DNA from: Pseudofrankia asymbiotica | GTDB taxonomy: Bacteria > Actinomycetota > Actinomycetes > Frankiales > Frankiaceae | Length of the DNA stretch: 5,992 bases | Reading direction: 5' to 3' | Assembly: GCF_001983105.1 (NCBI RefSeq) | Contig: NZ_MOMC01000040.1 | Span: 42,647 to 48,638 of the forward strand | Shown here: one piece after another, positions 1 to 4,268 of the stretch | How positions within the stretch are numbered: position 1 is the first letter of the stretch | Layout: the number at the start of each line of letters is the position of its first letter | Made by a program: the position numbers and the translations under genes | Notes under the pieces: generated by a model | Told to the model about the DNA's origin: nothing | What the model saw: only the letters and a program-made list of their open reading frames with translations | Database searches by the model: none

Positions 1-15
1 CCGGCGCCGAGGGCG

Positions 16-453
16 TCACGGCTCGGACGTTCCGTGCGCGGCGTAGGTGACCGGCCGGCGGACGGGCGCGCCCGAGGCCCGGGCCCGCAGGAGGCCGACG
101 ACGGCGGCCGTCAGCTCGTCCGGGTCGACCGGGTGGGTCACCACCGCGTCGGCCAGCGACCAGGTCGCGAGCCACCGGTCGTCCTGCCGCGCCACCAGCA
201 GGATGGTGGGCGGGCAGTCGGTGATCTCGTTCTTCAGCTGGCGGGACAGGCCCATCCCGCCCTCGGGAGTCGCCTCCGCGTCGAGGACACAGAGGTCGAC
301 CTCGCCGTGGTCGACGGCGGCCACGAGAACGCGGCCGTCGGTCACGTCGACGAACTCGATCTCGCCGAGCTGTTGATCGGGGACGGTGCCGATGGCCGCC
401 TTGACGCGCTCGCGCACGTCAGCCCGGTCGGCGTACACCAGGACTGTGCTCAT
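16..453 (-). CDS. Degenerate response-regulator receiver domain protein
   Basis: This 145-residue protein is a stand-alone CheY-like receiver fold with no DNA-binding or enzymatic output domain. The N-terminal strand (VLVYADR) carries Asp9 where receivers normally have an acidic pair. Asp58 in LCVLDAE sits at the phospho-acceptor position. PTILLVARQ (residues 82-90) matches the beta-4 strand but has Ala88 where Thr/Ser is expected, and VVTHPVDPDEL (104-114) matches the beta-5/alpha-5 turn with His107 replacing the conserved Lys of the KP motif. The tail after about residue 125 looks disordered. The loss of Thr and Lys suggests it does not switch in the usual way; it could be a phosphorylation-independent pseudo-receiver or adaptor. 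It is divergent from the Fur-family gene. The ATG has only a weak AGGA directly upstream, with a GAAAGG further away. The fold is fairly sure; the role is unknown. Confidence 0.8.
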   Translation of the reverse strand: MSTVLVYADRADVRERVKAAIGTVPDQQLGEIEFVDVTDGRVLVAAVDHGEVDLCVLDAEATPEGGMGLSRQLKNEITDCPPTILLVARQDDRWLATWSLADAVVTHPVDPDELTAAVVGLLRARASGAPVRRPVTYAAHGTSEP

Positions 454-755
454 GTCCTGCGCGGCCTTTCGCTCCGAGGTACCGCCGCGGTAGGCGGCGG
501 GGCGGCGTCCCGGCCGTCGCGGCCGGCCGCGGGCGCCGGCGCCGGCCGCGCTGGCGTGCCAGCCCGGCCTGTCCGCTCACCGCGCCTGCCGGAGCCCGCG
601 ACACCCGCGACGCCGGCGGCGCCGGCCTGGGCGTGGCGAACCCCACGACGACAAGGAATCCGGTGCGAGGGTACCGGACCAGGCGCGATACGGTCTGCCC
701 AGCCTGGCGACCCACGGCGGCCCAGGCCATGAGACCCAGCTCACCATCCCCCCGT
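454..755. other. Divergent non-coding spacer with GC-rich palindromes
   Basis: This is the left and central part of the gap between the divergent receiver and Fur-family genes. I see no credible gene. It contains several strong dyads: 9-bp perfect arms CGCGGCCGG/CCGGCCGCG at 518-526 and 542-550, the 12-bp palindrome GGCGCCGGCGCC at 532-543 inside the loop, and GCTGGC-gt-GCCAGC at 550-563. These would lie 65-110 nt upstream of the receiver gene on its own strand, so they could be a structured 5' leader or simply GC-rich drift. The promoter of the receiver gene must be here, but I cannot pick it out. Confidence 0.5.
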
Positions 756-785
756 TTGTCCCCCGTCAGTGGTGGAATCGATACT
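756..785 (+). promoter_or_regulatory. Candidate promoter of the Fur-family gene
   Basis: TTGTCC at 756-761 matches 4 of 6 bases of a -35 box. It is followed after 18 bp by GATACT at 780-785, which matches 4 of 6 bases of a -10 box. Transcription would start near 792, giving a leader of about 70 nt. The -10 overlaps the dyad at 783-801, which is the arrangement expected for repression. Both hexamers are imperfect, as is common in actinobacteria, so this rests mainly on position. Confidence 0.4.
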
Positions 786-801
786 GAGACTCGTTCTCAG
801 T
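783..801. promoter_or_regulatory. Putative Fur/PerR-type operator, perfect 7-5-7 dyad
   Basis: ACTGAGA-ctcgt-TCTCAGT is a perfect inverted repeat of 7-bp arms around a 5-bp centre, 19 bp in all. It ends 59 bp before the start codon of the Fur-family gene. Its core TGAGACTCGTTCTCA has the size and the outer TGA/TCA shape of the 15-bp 7-1-7 Fur/PerR box (TGATAATnATTATCA), in a GC-shifted form. It overlaps the proposed -10, so autoregulation of the regulator and the rubrerythrin behind it is the simplest reading. Binding is inferred. Confidence 0.6.
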
Positions 802-847
802 GACGGTCGGCCGGCAGGAGAAACCGCCGACCGGCCGCCATGGCGTG

Positions 848-856
848 AAGGAGGTG
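848..856 (+). promoter_or_regulatory. Strong ribosome binding site fixing the GTG start
   Basis: AAGGAGGTG is a near-perfect anti-16S match, 4 nt upstream of the GTG at 861. It decides the start of the Fur-family gene in favour of this GTG. Confidence 0.8.
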
Positions 857-860
857 GCGC

Positions 861-1301
861 GTGCCGAGCAGGGAGCAGGAACTGCGGCTGACTCCTCAGC
901 GTGCCGCCGTGCTGACGGTGCTGCGGGCGGCGCACGATCATCCGACCGCGGCGGAGGTGTACGAGCGGGTACGCGCGGTCGCGCCGGGCATCGGGAGCGC
1001 GACCGTCTACCGCTCGCTCGCGTTGCTGGTCGCGACCGGGCATGCCCTGGAACTGAACCTGGGCGCCGGGGCCGCCGCCCGCTATGACGCCAACACCGAC
1101 CGCCATGACCACGCGGTCTGTGACCGCTGCGGACGCGCGGTCGACATCGACCACCCCATCCCCAGCGGGATGGTGGCGGAGATCGCTCGGAACTCGGGCT
1201 TCTCCATCACCGGCTACGACCTGCAGTTCCGTGGCCTGTGTCCGGAGTGCGCGGCGCCAGCGGGCGCCGCGGCCGGCCCGAGTGCGGACAACGGAGCCTG
1301 A
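861..1301 (+). CDS. Fur-family transcriptional regulator, PerR-like peroxide sensor
   Basis: A 146-residue metal-dependent repressor of usual family length. Residues 1-65 form the winged-helix DNA-binding domain (LTPQRAAVL, HPTAAEVY, IGSATVYRSLALL); residues 66-130 form the dimerisation and metal-binding domain. Structural zinc ligands are two CxxC pairs, Cys87/Cys90 (HDHAVCDRCG) and Cys127/Cys130 (CPEC). The regulatory metal site seems complete: His27, Asp76 (RYD), His82, His84 and Asp95 (AVDID) align by eye with Bacillus PerR His37, Asp85, His91, His93 and Asp104. An Asp rather than Glu at the Asp104 position is associated with peroxide-oxidisable PerR rather than iron-sensing Fur. The 16-residue Ala/Gly/Pro tail is probably disordered. 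The rubrerythrin gene follows after 66 bp, so the two probably form an operon. It likely binds the dyad at 783-801. Family is certain; the PerR subtype is a strong inference, with zinc- or iron-responsive Fur as the alternative. Confidence 0.93.
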   Translation: MPSREQELRLTPQRAAVLTVLRAAHDHPTAAEVYERVRAVAPGIGSATVYRSLALLVATGHALELNLGAGAAARYDANTDRHDHAVCDRCGRAVDIDHPIPSGMVAEIARNSGFSITGYDLQFRGLCPECAAPAGAAAGPSADNGA

Positions 1302-1367
1302 GGCCCACGCGGGACCGAGGGCGTCGACGGATCCATCTCAGCTCGAAACGACATCGAAGGAGCACGT

Positions 1368-1802
1368 ATGCCGAAGCTCGAGGGCACCAAGACGCACGCG
1401 AACCTCAAGGAGGCGTTCGCCGGCGAGAGCCAGGCCAACCGCCGCTACCTGTACTTCGCGCGCCGTGCCGACATCGAGGGCCTGACCGACGCGGCCTCGC
1501 TGTTCCGCGACACCGCGGAGGGTGAGACCGGCCACGCCTTCGGCCACATGGACTTCCTGGCCGAGGTCGGCGACCCGGCGACCAACGAGCCGGTCGGCGA
1601 CACCTCCAAGAACCTGGCCTCGGCCGTCGCCGGTGAGACCTACGAGTTCACCGCGATGTACCCCGGCTTCGCCAAGGACGCCCGCGAGGAGGGCTTCGAG
1701 GAGATCGCGGACTGGTTCGCCACGCTGGCCCGGGCGGAGAAGACCCACGCCGGCCGCTTCAAGAAGGCCCTCGACGCCGTGCTGGCCGAGGAGAACGCCT
1801 GA
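1368..1802 (+). CDS. Rubrerythrin-like diiron protein without rubredoxin domain
   Basis: A 144-residue four-helix-bundle ferritin-like protein of the rubrerythrin family, probably a cytosolic peroxidase that reduces hydrogen peroxide at a diiron site. The ligand pattern is complete: Glu20 ([10 protein letters not shown]), Glu53xxHis56 (EGETGHA), Glu90xxGlu93 (AGETYEF) and Glu124xxHis127 (AEKTHAG). Classical rubrerythrins of about 190 residues have a C-terminal rubredoxin domain with two CxxC pairs; this protein has no cysteine at all and ends after the bundle, like sulerythrin/erythrin forms. It therefore needs a separate electron donor, which is not visible in the window. The ATG at 1368 is preceded by GAAGGAG (1356-1362) at good spacing. 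It follows the PerR-like gene and is probably its main target. The strong stem-loop at 1909-1940 may end this transcript. Confidence 0.93.
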   Translation: MPKLEGTKTHANLKEAFAGESQANRRYLYFARRADIEGLTDAASLFRDTAEGETGHAFGHMDFLAEVGDPATNEPVGDTSKNLASAVAGETYEFTAMYPGFAKDAREEGFEEIADWFATLARAEKTHAGRFKKALDAVLAEENA

Positions 1803-1908
1803 CCTTCGGCCCAGGCCGACTGGCGCACACGAGAACCATCTGGGCCGGGACCTCGGGCGGGGCGACATCGTCGTCACCGCCCGGGCCCCGGTCCAGCGCT
1901 TTTCACGA

Positions 1909-1940
1909 CCGGTGCCAGCCCGAAGCCGGGCCGGCACCGG
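1909..1940 (+). terminator. Strong stem-loop after rubrerythrin, likely terminator
   Basis: CCGGTGCC (1909-1916) pairs with GGCACCGG (1933-1940). Inside, GCCCG (1918-1922) pairs with CGGGC (1927-1931) around an AAGC tetraloop. The result is 13 base pairs interrupted by one A/C mismatch. No U-tract follows, so it would be an actinobacterial-type U-less terminator, a 3'-end stabiliser, or a processing site between rubrerythrin and the DUF3501 gene. It lies 107 nt after the rubrerythrin stop. Confidence 0.45.
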
Positions 1941-1990
1941 CGCCCGCTCGGGTTCGCGCACGCGTGCGGACGGCTCACCCGTGGCACGTA

Positions 1991-2028
1991 TCCCTGAGCC
2001 AGGATCGGGTCCCTGAGCCGGAACCGGA
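1991..2028. repeat. Two-copy 19-bp direct repeat
   Basis: TCCCTGAGCC occurs at 1991-2000 and again at 2010-2019. The 19-bp units match at 15 of 19 positions and sit 44-81 bp upstream of the DUF3501 start. They could be paired sites for a regulator or a chance duplication. No protein is recognised as the binder. Confidence 0.4.
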
Positions 2029-2071
2029 GCGCGGACCGGGCACCGTGCCGCTCGCACCCAGGGGGTTACCG

Positions 2072-2668
2072 ATGATGCTGACCGTCGATGACATCAACAT
2101 CGACCACCAGGCCTACGCTGCCACCCGCGCCGAGACGCGCAAGCGCATGATCCCGGTGCGCGCCGAGCGGCGGGTCCGCGTCGGCGACATCGTCGCGTTC
2201 GAGTTCGAGAACCTGGACACGCTGCGCTACCAGGTGCAGGAGATGGTCTACACCGAGCGGCTGACCGAGCGGTCGGACGTCGCGCACGAGGTCGAGGTGT
2301 ACGGGCGCCTGATGCCGTCCAGTCACGCGCTGACGGCGACGATGTTCGTCGAGCTCAGGGCCACCGAGTCCGTCCGTGACGAGCTGGCGCATCTCGACGG
2401 CCTGCAGCGGGCGATCTCCCTGGAGATCGACGGCGAGAGGGCGCCCGCCGAGGAGATCCGCGGCACCGACGAGGACCTGGACACGCCGAGCGAGACCGTC
2501 TCGGTGCACATGTTCCGGTTCCCGCTGACCGACGAGCAGCGTGACAAATTCCGCGACCCCGAGGTCCCCGTCGAGCTGGTCGTCGACCACGAGGCCTACA
2601 ACGACTCCACCCTCATCGACGGCGCGACCCGCCGCAGCCTCATAGCCGACCTGACCCTGCGCCCCTGA
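2072..2668 (+). CDS. DUF3501 family protein
   Basis: A 198-residue soluble protein recognised as DUF3501, a family of about 190-200 residues. Hallmarks in order: [13 protein letters not shown] (residues 3-15), [15 protein letters not shown] with the following [10 protein letters not shown] (33-58), an [10 protein letters not shown] strand (86-95), [20 protein letters not shown] (133-152), and [11 protein letters not shown] before [10 protein letters not shown] (170-194). No cysteine, no signal peptide and no membrane segment are seen. The function is unknown. The family is known (from memory) to co-occur with rubrerythrin and a heterodisulfide-reductase-like Fe-S protein, pointing to peroxide or iron-redox metabolism; here rubrerythrin is upstream but the Fe-S gene is missing. 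The frame is open upstream to an ATG at 1964, but that stretch is low-complexity Pro/Glu/Arg with no family match. I start at 2072, where the polypurine GGGGG (2061-2065) gives a ribosome binding site; ATG 2075 is equally possible. Confidence 0.88.
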   Translation: MMLTVDDINIDHQAYAATRAETRKRMIPVRAERRVRVGDIVAFEFENLDTLRYQVQEMVYTERLTERSDVAHEVEVYGRLMPSSHALTATMFVELRATESVRDELAHLDGLQRAISLEIDGERAPAEEIRGTDEDLDTPSETVSVHMFRFPLTDEQRDKFRDPEVPVELVVDHEAYNDSTLIDGATRRSLIADLTLRP

Positions 2669-2677
2669 GCTCTGTCT

Positions 2678-2711
2678 CTGGTTCGCTCCGTCCGGACACG
2701 GCGCTACGGCC
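2678..2711 (+). repeat. Interspersed repeat family, copy 1 (partial)
   Basis: This 34-bp segment contains the 12-mer GGTTCGCTCCGT at 2680-2691 and ends in GGCGCTACGGCC. It matches copy 2 (2771-2804) at 32 of 34 positions. It lacks the AAGGTTGTT block that precedes the 12-mer in the other copies and the TCGCTTCGCTC block that follows, so it looks truncated on both sides. It begins 10 bp after the DUF3501 stop. Confidence 0.75.
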
Positions 2712-2754
2712 TGGGAGTTCGATCTGGGGCAGGGCAGAGACTCAGGCTGGGTTG

Positions 2755-2823
2755 GTCGGGAAGGTTGTTGCTGGTTCGCTCCGTGAGGACACGGCGCTAC
2801 GGCCCCGTACTCGCTTCGCTCCC
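2755..2823 (+). repeat. Interspersed repeat family, copy 2 (full length)
   Basis: The most complete forward copy. In order it has GTCGGGAAGGTTGTTGC, the 12-mer GGTTCGCTCCGT (2773-2784), GGACACGGCGCTACGGCCCC and CTCGCTTCGCTCC. Its first 30 bp match the inverse of copy 4 (3260-3289) at 28 of 30 positions. The last part can form a weak hairpin (GGCCCCGT 2801-2808 with ACGGGACC 2824-2831, 7 of 8 paired) with the TCGCTTCGCTC block in the loop. Confidence 0.75.
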
Positions 2824-2828
2824 ACGGG

Positions 2829-2869
2829 ACCTCCGCGCCCAGCACGGTCGCCTTGCGCTGGAGCGTTGC
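2829..2869 (+). repeat. Second repeat family, forward copy
   Basis: The segment 2837-2869 (GCCCAGCACGGTC to GGAGCGTTGC) matches the reverse complement of 2982-3014 at 28 of 33 positions. The match weakens but continues left to about 2829. It is unrelated to the GGTTCGCTCCGT family and lies inside the same island. Confidence 0.6.
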
Positions 2870-2981
2870 GGAACCCGGCTTGAGGCTGGACCGCAGGGGC
2901 ACTCCGCTTCGCTCGTGTGGGGCGCGGTCGGTCGGTGGCTCTGTACGGCTCTAACTCCGGGTAGGGGCCGGTCCTGGAGTG

Positions 2982-3022
2982 GCGACGCTCCAACTCAAGG
3001 TGACCGGGCTGGGCCCGGAGGC
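2982..3022 (-). repeat. Second repeat family, inverted copy
   Basis: This is the inverted partner of 2829-2869. The core 2982-3014 matches at 28 of 33 positions, including GGAGCGT and CCCAGC blocks. Together the pair could form a long imperfect stem with a loop of about 110 nt. Confidence 0.6.
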
Positions 3023-3034
3023 GCACCTCGCGGA

Positions 3035-3070
3035 GGCCCGGTCCACGAGCGCAGCGACGTGGACCGGGCC
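3035..3070. repeat. Perfect 12-bp inverted repeat with 12-nt loop
   Basis: GGCCCGGTCCAC (3035-3046) and GTGGACCGGGCC (3059-3070) are perfectly complementary around GAGCGCAGCGAC. It would fold into a very stable RNA or DNA hairpin. No U-tract follows on either strand and no gene ends nearby, so it is not an obvious terminator. It lies near the centre of the repeat island, between the forward and inverted copies. Confidence 0.7.
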
Positions 3071-3139
3071 GCAGCGAGGTCGCCGGAGGGCCCGTGAGCG
3101 CAGGAGGACGCGGCGCGGAGTGGTCGTCCGAGCCGCTAG

Positions 3140-3202
3140 GCGAGGACGGCCGCGGAGCGCCGCGCCCGCACGGAGCGAACCATGACAACCTTCCCGCCCG
3201 AC
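3140..3202 (-). repeat. Interspersed repeat family, copy 3 (inverted)
   Basis: The inverted 12-mer ACGGAGCGAACC is at 3170-3181, followed by ACAACCTTCCCGCCCGAC. On the minus strand it aligns with copy 2 through the GGCGCT...CGGCC block with several substitutions. It lies 90 bp from copy 4 in the same orientation. Confidence 0.7.
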
Positions 3203-3220
3203 TCCGCCTACCCATCCGCC

Positions 3221-3293
3221 TGGAGCGAAGCGAGCAAGGGGCCGGAGCGCGCCGCCCGGACGGAGCGAACCAGAAACAACCTTCCCGCCCGAC
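3221..3293 (-). repeat. Interspersed repeat family, copy 4 (inverted, full length)
   Basis: The inverted 12-mer ACGGAGCGAACC is at 3260-3271, flanked by AACAACCTTCCCGCCCGAC on the right and GGAGCGAAGCGAGCAAGGGGC on the left. All blocks of copy 2 are present in inverse order. The 24 bp at 3260-3283 match the inverse of 2761-2784 at 23 of 24 positions. Confidence 0.75.
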
Positions 3294-3530
3294 CCGGACG
3301 GTCGGCCCCGGTCCCCGGCGTCGTGAGTCGCAGCACATCCGCGATGTGGTCCGGTCGGTCGGCGGTCAGGAGTCGGCCGGGGCGGCGGGTGTGACGGGTT
3401 CGGCGGGTGTGCGCCGCTGGTAGGGCATGGGTTTTGGGAGACTTTTGCCGCAGTGTGTCCGGTGCGCGCCGGCGGGCGGAGGCGTTGGCCGGGTGGCGTG
3501 TGGCCTGGCCCGGAAGGGCTACCGGACGGT

Positions 3531-3549
3531 CTTCTACTAGTCGTAGAAG
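3531..3549. promoter_or_regulatory. Perfect 7-5-7 dyad upstream of ctaE, candidate operator
   Basis: CTTCTAC-tagtc-GTAGAAG is a perfect inverted repeat that ends 80 bp before the ctaE start. It is AT-richer than its surroundings, which makes chance less likely. It could be an operator of the ctaE-qcr operon. The outward CTAC/GTAG shape recalls operators of BlaI/MecI-type repressors, but that link is a guess. No convincing -35/-10 pair could be anchored to it. Confidence 0.5.
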
Positions 3550-3603
3550 GTGGGTTCGCGGGCCCTCGACGGGCCGTAGTCCTACCGAACGTCGAACCTT
3601 CGG

Positions 3604-3617
3604 TGGCGCTTGCGCCA
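3604..3617. promoter_or_regulatory. 14-bp palindrome next to the ctaE start
   Basis: TGGCGC-tt-GCGCCA has perfect 6-bp arms and lies 12 nt before the ATG, around the place where a ribosome binding site would be expected. No Shine-Dalgarno-like sequence is present there. It may be a DNA-binding site or a short hairpin affecting translation; chance is also possible in sequence this GC-rich. Confidence 0.35.
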
Positions 3618-3629
3618 GCGCGTGCCAGA

Positions 3630-4268
3630 ATGACCGACGTGGCCACGGCACCTGTTCTCGAGAAGGCTCCGCCACCACACCCCATGGCTAACCGTCCGTC
3701 GATGGTCTCGGTTGGCACCGTGGTGTGGCTGTCGTCGGAGCTGATGTTCTTCGCGGCGCTCTTCGCGATGTACTACACGATCCGTTCGGTCAACAGCGGC
3801 AACTGGCCGCCTACGACCGGTGACCCGGCTGGTTCCGACATCGGCCCGGTGCACCTACACGTCGCCTACGCGCTGGTCTTCACGATCATCCTGGTGCTGT
3901 CCAGCGTGACCTGTCAGCTGGGCGTGTTCGCCGCGGAGCGTGGCGACGTGTTCGGGCTGCGCCGCTGGTACACGATCTCGTTCGTCATGGGCCTGGTCTT
4001 CGTCCTCGGGCAGGCCAACGAGTTCTTCCGGGAGAACGAGTTCGGACTGAACTCGCACGCCTACGGCTCGGTGTACTACCTGACCAGCGGCTTCCACGGT
4101 CTGCACGTGATCGGCGGTCTGATCGCCTTCATCATGGTCCTGGCCAGGTCGACCTTCGGGCGCTTCACGCCGGAGAAGGCGACCTCGGCGATCGTCGTGT
4201 CGTACTACTGGCACTTCGTCGACGTCGTCTGGATCGGCCTGTTCGCGACCATCTACCTCCTCCAGTGA
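3630..4268 (+). CDS. ctaE: Cytochrome c oxidase subunit III (CtaE)
   Basis: A 212-residue membrane protein, subunit III of the aa3-type cytochrome c oxidase, which supports the catalytic core of the bc1-aa3 supercomplex. It is the short five-helix form typical of actinobacteria, with helices near residues 26-50, 78-100, 113-131, 148-172 and 190-211. Family signatures are [17 protein letters not shown] (33-49), [11 protein letters not shown] (153-163) and [15 protein letters not shown] (191-205). The frame is open upstream to 3453, but those residues are Arg/Gly-rich; ATG 3630 gives the expected length and an MTDVATAP start similar to other actinobacterial CtaE. It lacks a clear ribosome binding site. 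A GTG at 3639 and an ATG at 3684 are alternatives, the latter just before the conserved NRPSM. The stop overlaps the qcrC start by 4 bp, so the genes are translationally coupled. Confidence 0.95.
   Translation: MTDVATAPVLEKAPPPHPMANRPSMVSVGTVVWLSSELMFFAALFAMYYTIRSVNSGNWPPTTGDPAGSDIGPVHLHVAYALVFTIILVLSSVTCQLGVFAAERGDVFGLRRWYTISFVMGLVFVLGQANEFFRENEFGLNSHAYGSVYYLTSGFHGLHVIGGLIAFIMVLARSTFGRFTPEKATSAIVVSYYWHFVDVVWIGLFATIYLLQ

Larger units (their letters stand above)
2669..3629. other. Long non-coding repeat-rich intergenic region
   Basis: About 960 bp between DUF3501 and ctaE without a credible gene. Several open frames cross it on both strands, but they are Arg/Pro/Gly/Ser-rich, lack good ribosome binding sites, overlap one another and are largely made of repeat sequence. 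The part at 2678-3293 is the repeat mosaic listed separately. The part at 3294-3629 has fewer repeats and should hold the ctaE promoter; it also has a small dyad CACATC-cgc-GATGTG at 3334-3348. I cannot identify a confident promoter or a terminator for the DUF3501 gene. Confidence 0.7.

Noticed and set aside
419..730. A minus-strand open frame overlapping the start of the receiver gene
   Set aside because: Low-complexity Arg/Pro/Ala composition, no family resemblance, and it overlaps the real gene on the same strand in another frame.
34..732. A 232-residue forward open frame across the receiver gene and spacer
   Set aside because: It lies largely antisense to the receiver gene, which has a recognisable fold, and continues into GC-palindrome sequence. 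The composition is Arg/Gly/Ala/Pro-rich and there is no ribosome binding site.
1338..2057. A 239-residue minus-strand open frame opposite rubrerythrin
   Set aside because: It is antisense to a gene with a complete diiron motif set. The Leu/Gly/Arg/Val-rich composition is typical of antisense high-GC frames.
1964..2071. Upstream extension of the DUF3501 gene to ATG 1964
   Set aside because: The extra 36 residues are Pro/Glu/Arg-rich, cross the two-copy direct repeat and have no family match. The start at 2072 gives the usual family length and begins at the conserved LTVDDI segment.
2664..2746. Possible terminator for DUF3501 from CCTGAG/CTCAGG and TCTCTG/CAGAGA pairs
   Set aside because: The arms are short and interrupted, and the loop of roughly 50 nt makes it weak.
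2066..2902. A 278-residue minus-strand open frame opposite DUF3501
   Set aside because: It is antisense to the recognised family protein, and its 5' part is translated repeat sequence.
2755..3289. A simple insertion sequence or MITE with the 30-bp inverted repeats as ends
   Set aside because: Not called as a mobile element because there is no transposase, no visible target-site duplication outside the arms, and a third and fourth copy complicate the boundaries. It is kept as a repeat finding.
2678..3293. CRISPR-like array
   Set aside because: Copies are in both orientations, diverge strongly and are not separated by uniform spacers; no cas gene is present.
2742..3718. Overlapping open frames in the repeat island, such as 2765-3097 forward and 2742-3338 or 2951-3718 reverse
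   Set aside because: They consist mainly of repeat copies (for example LVRSVR...GP.LASL in both a forward and a reverse frame), lack ribosome binding sites and conflict with each other. They look like repeat-derived false genes.
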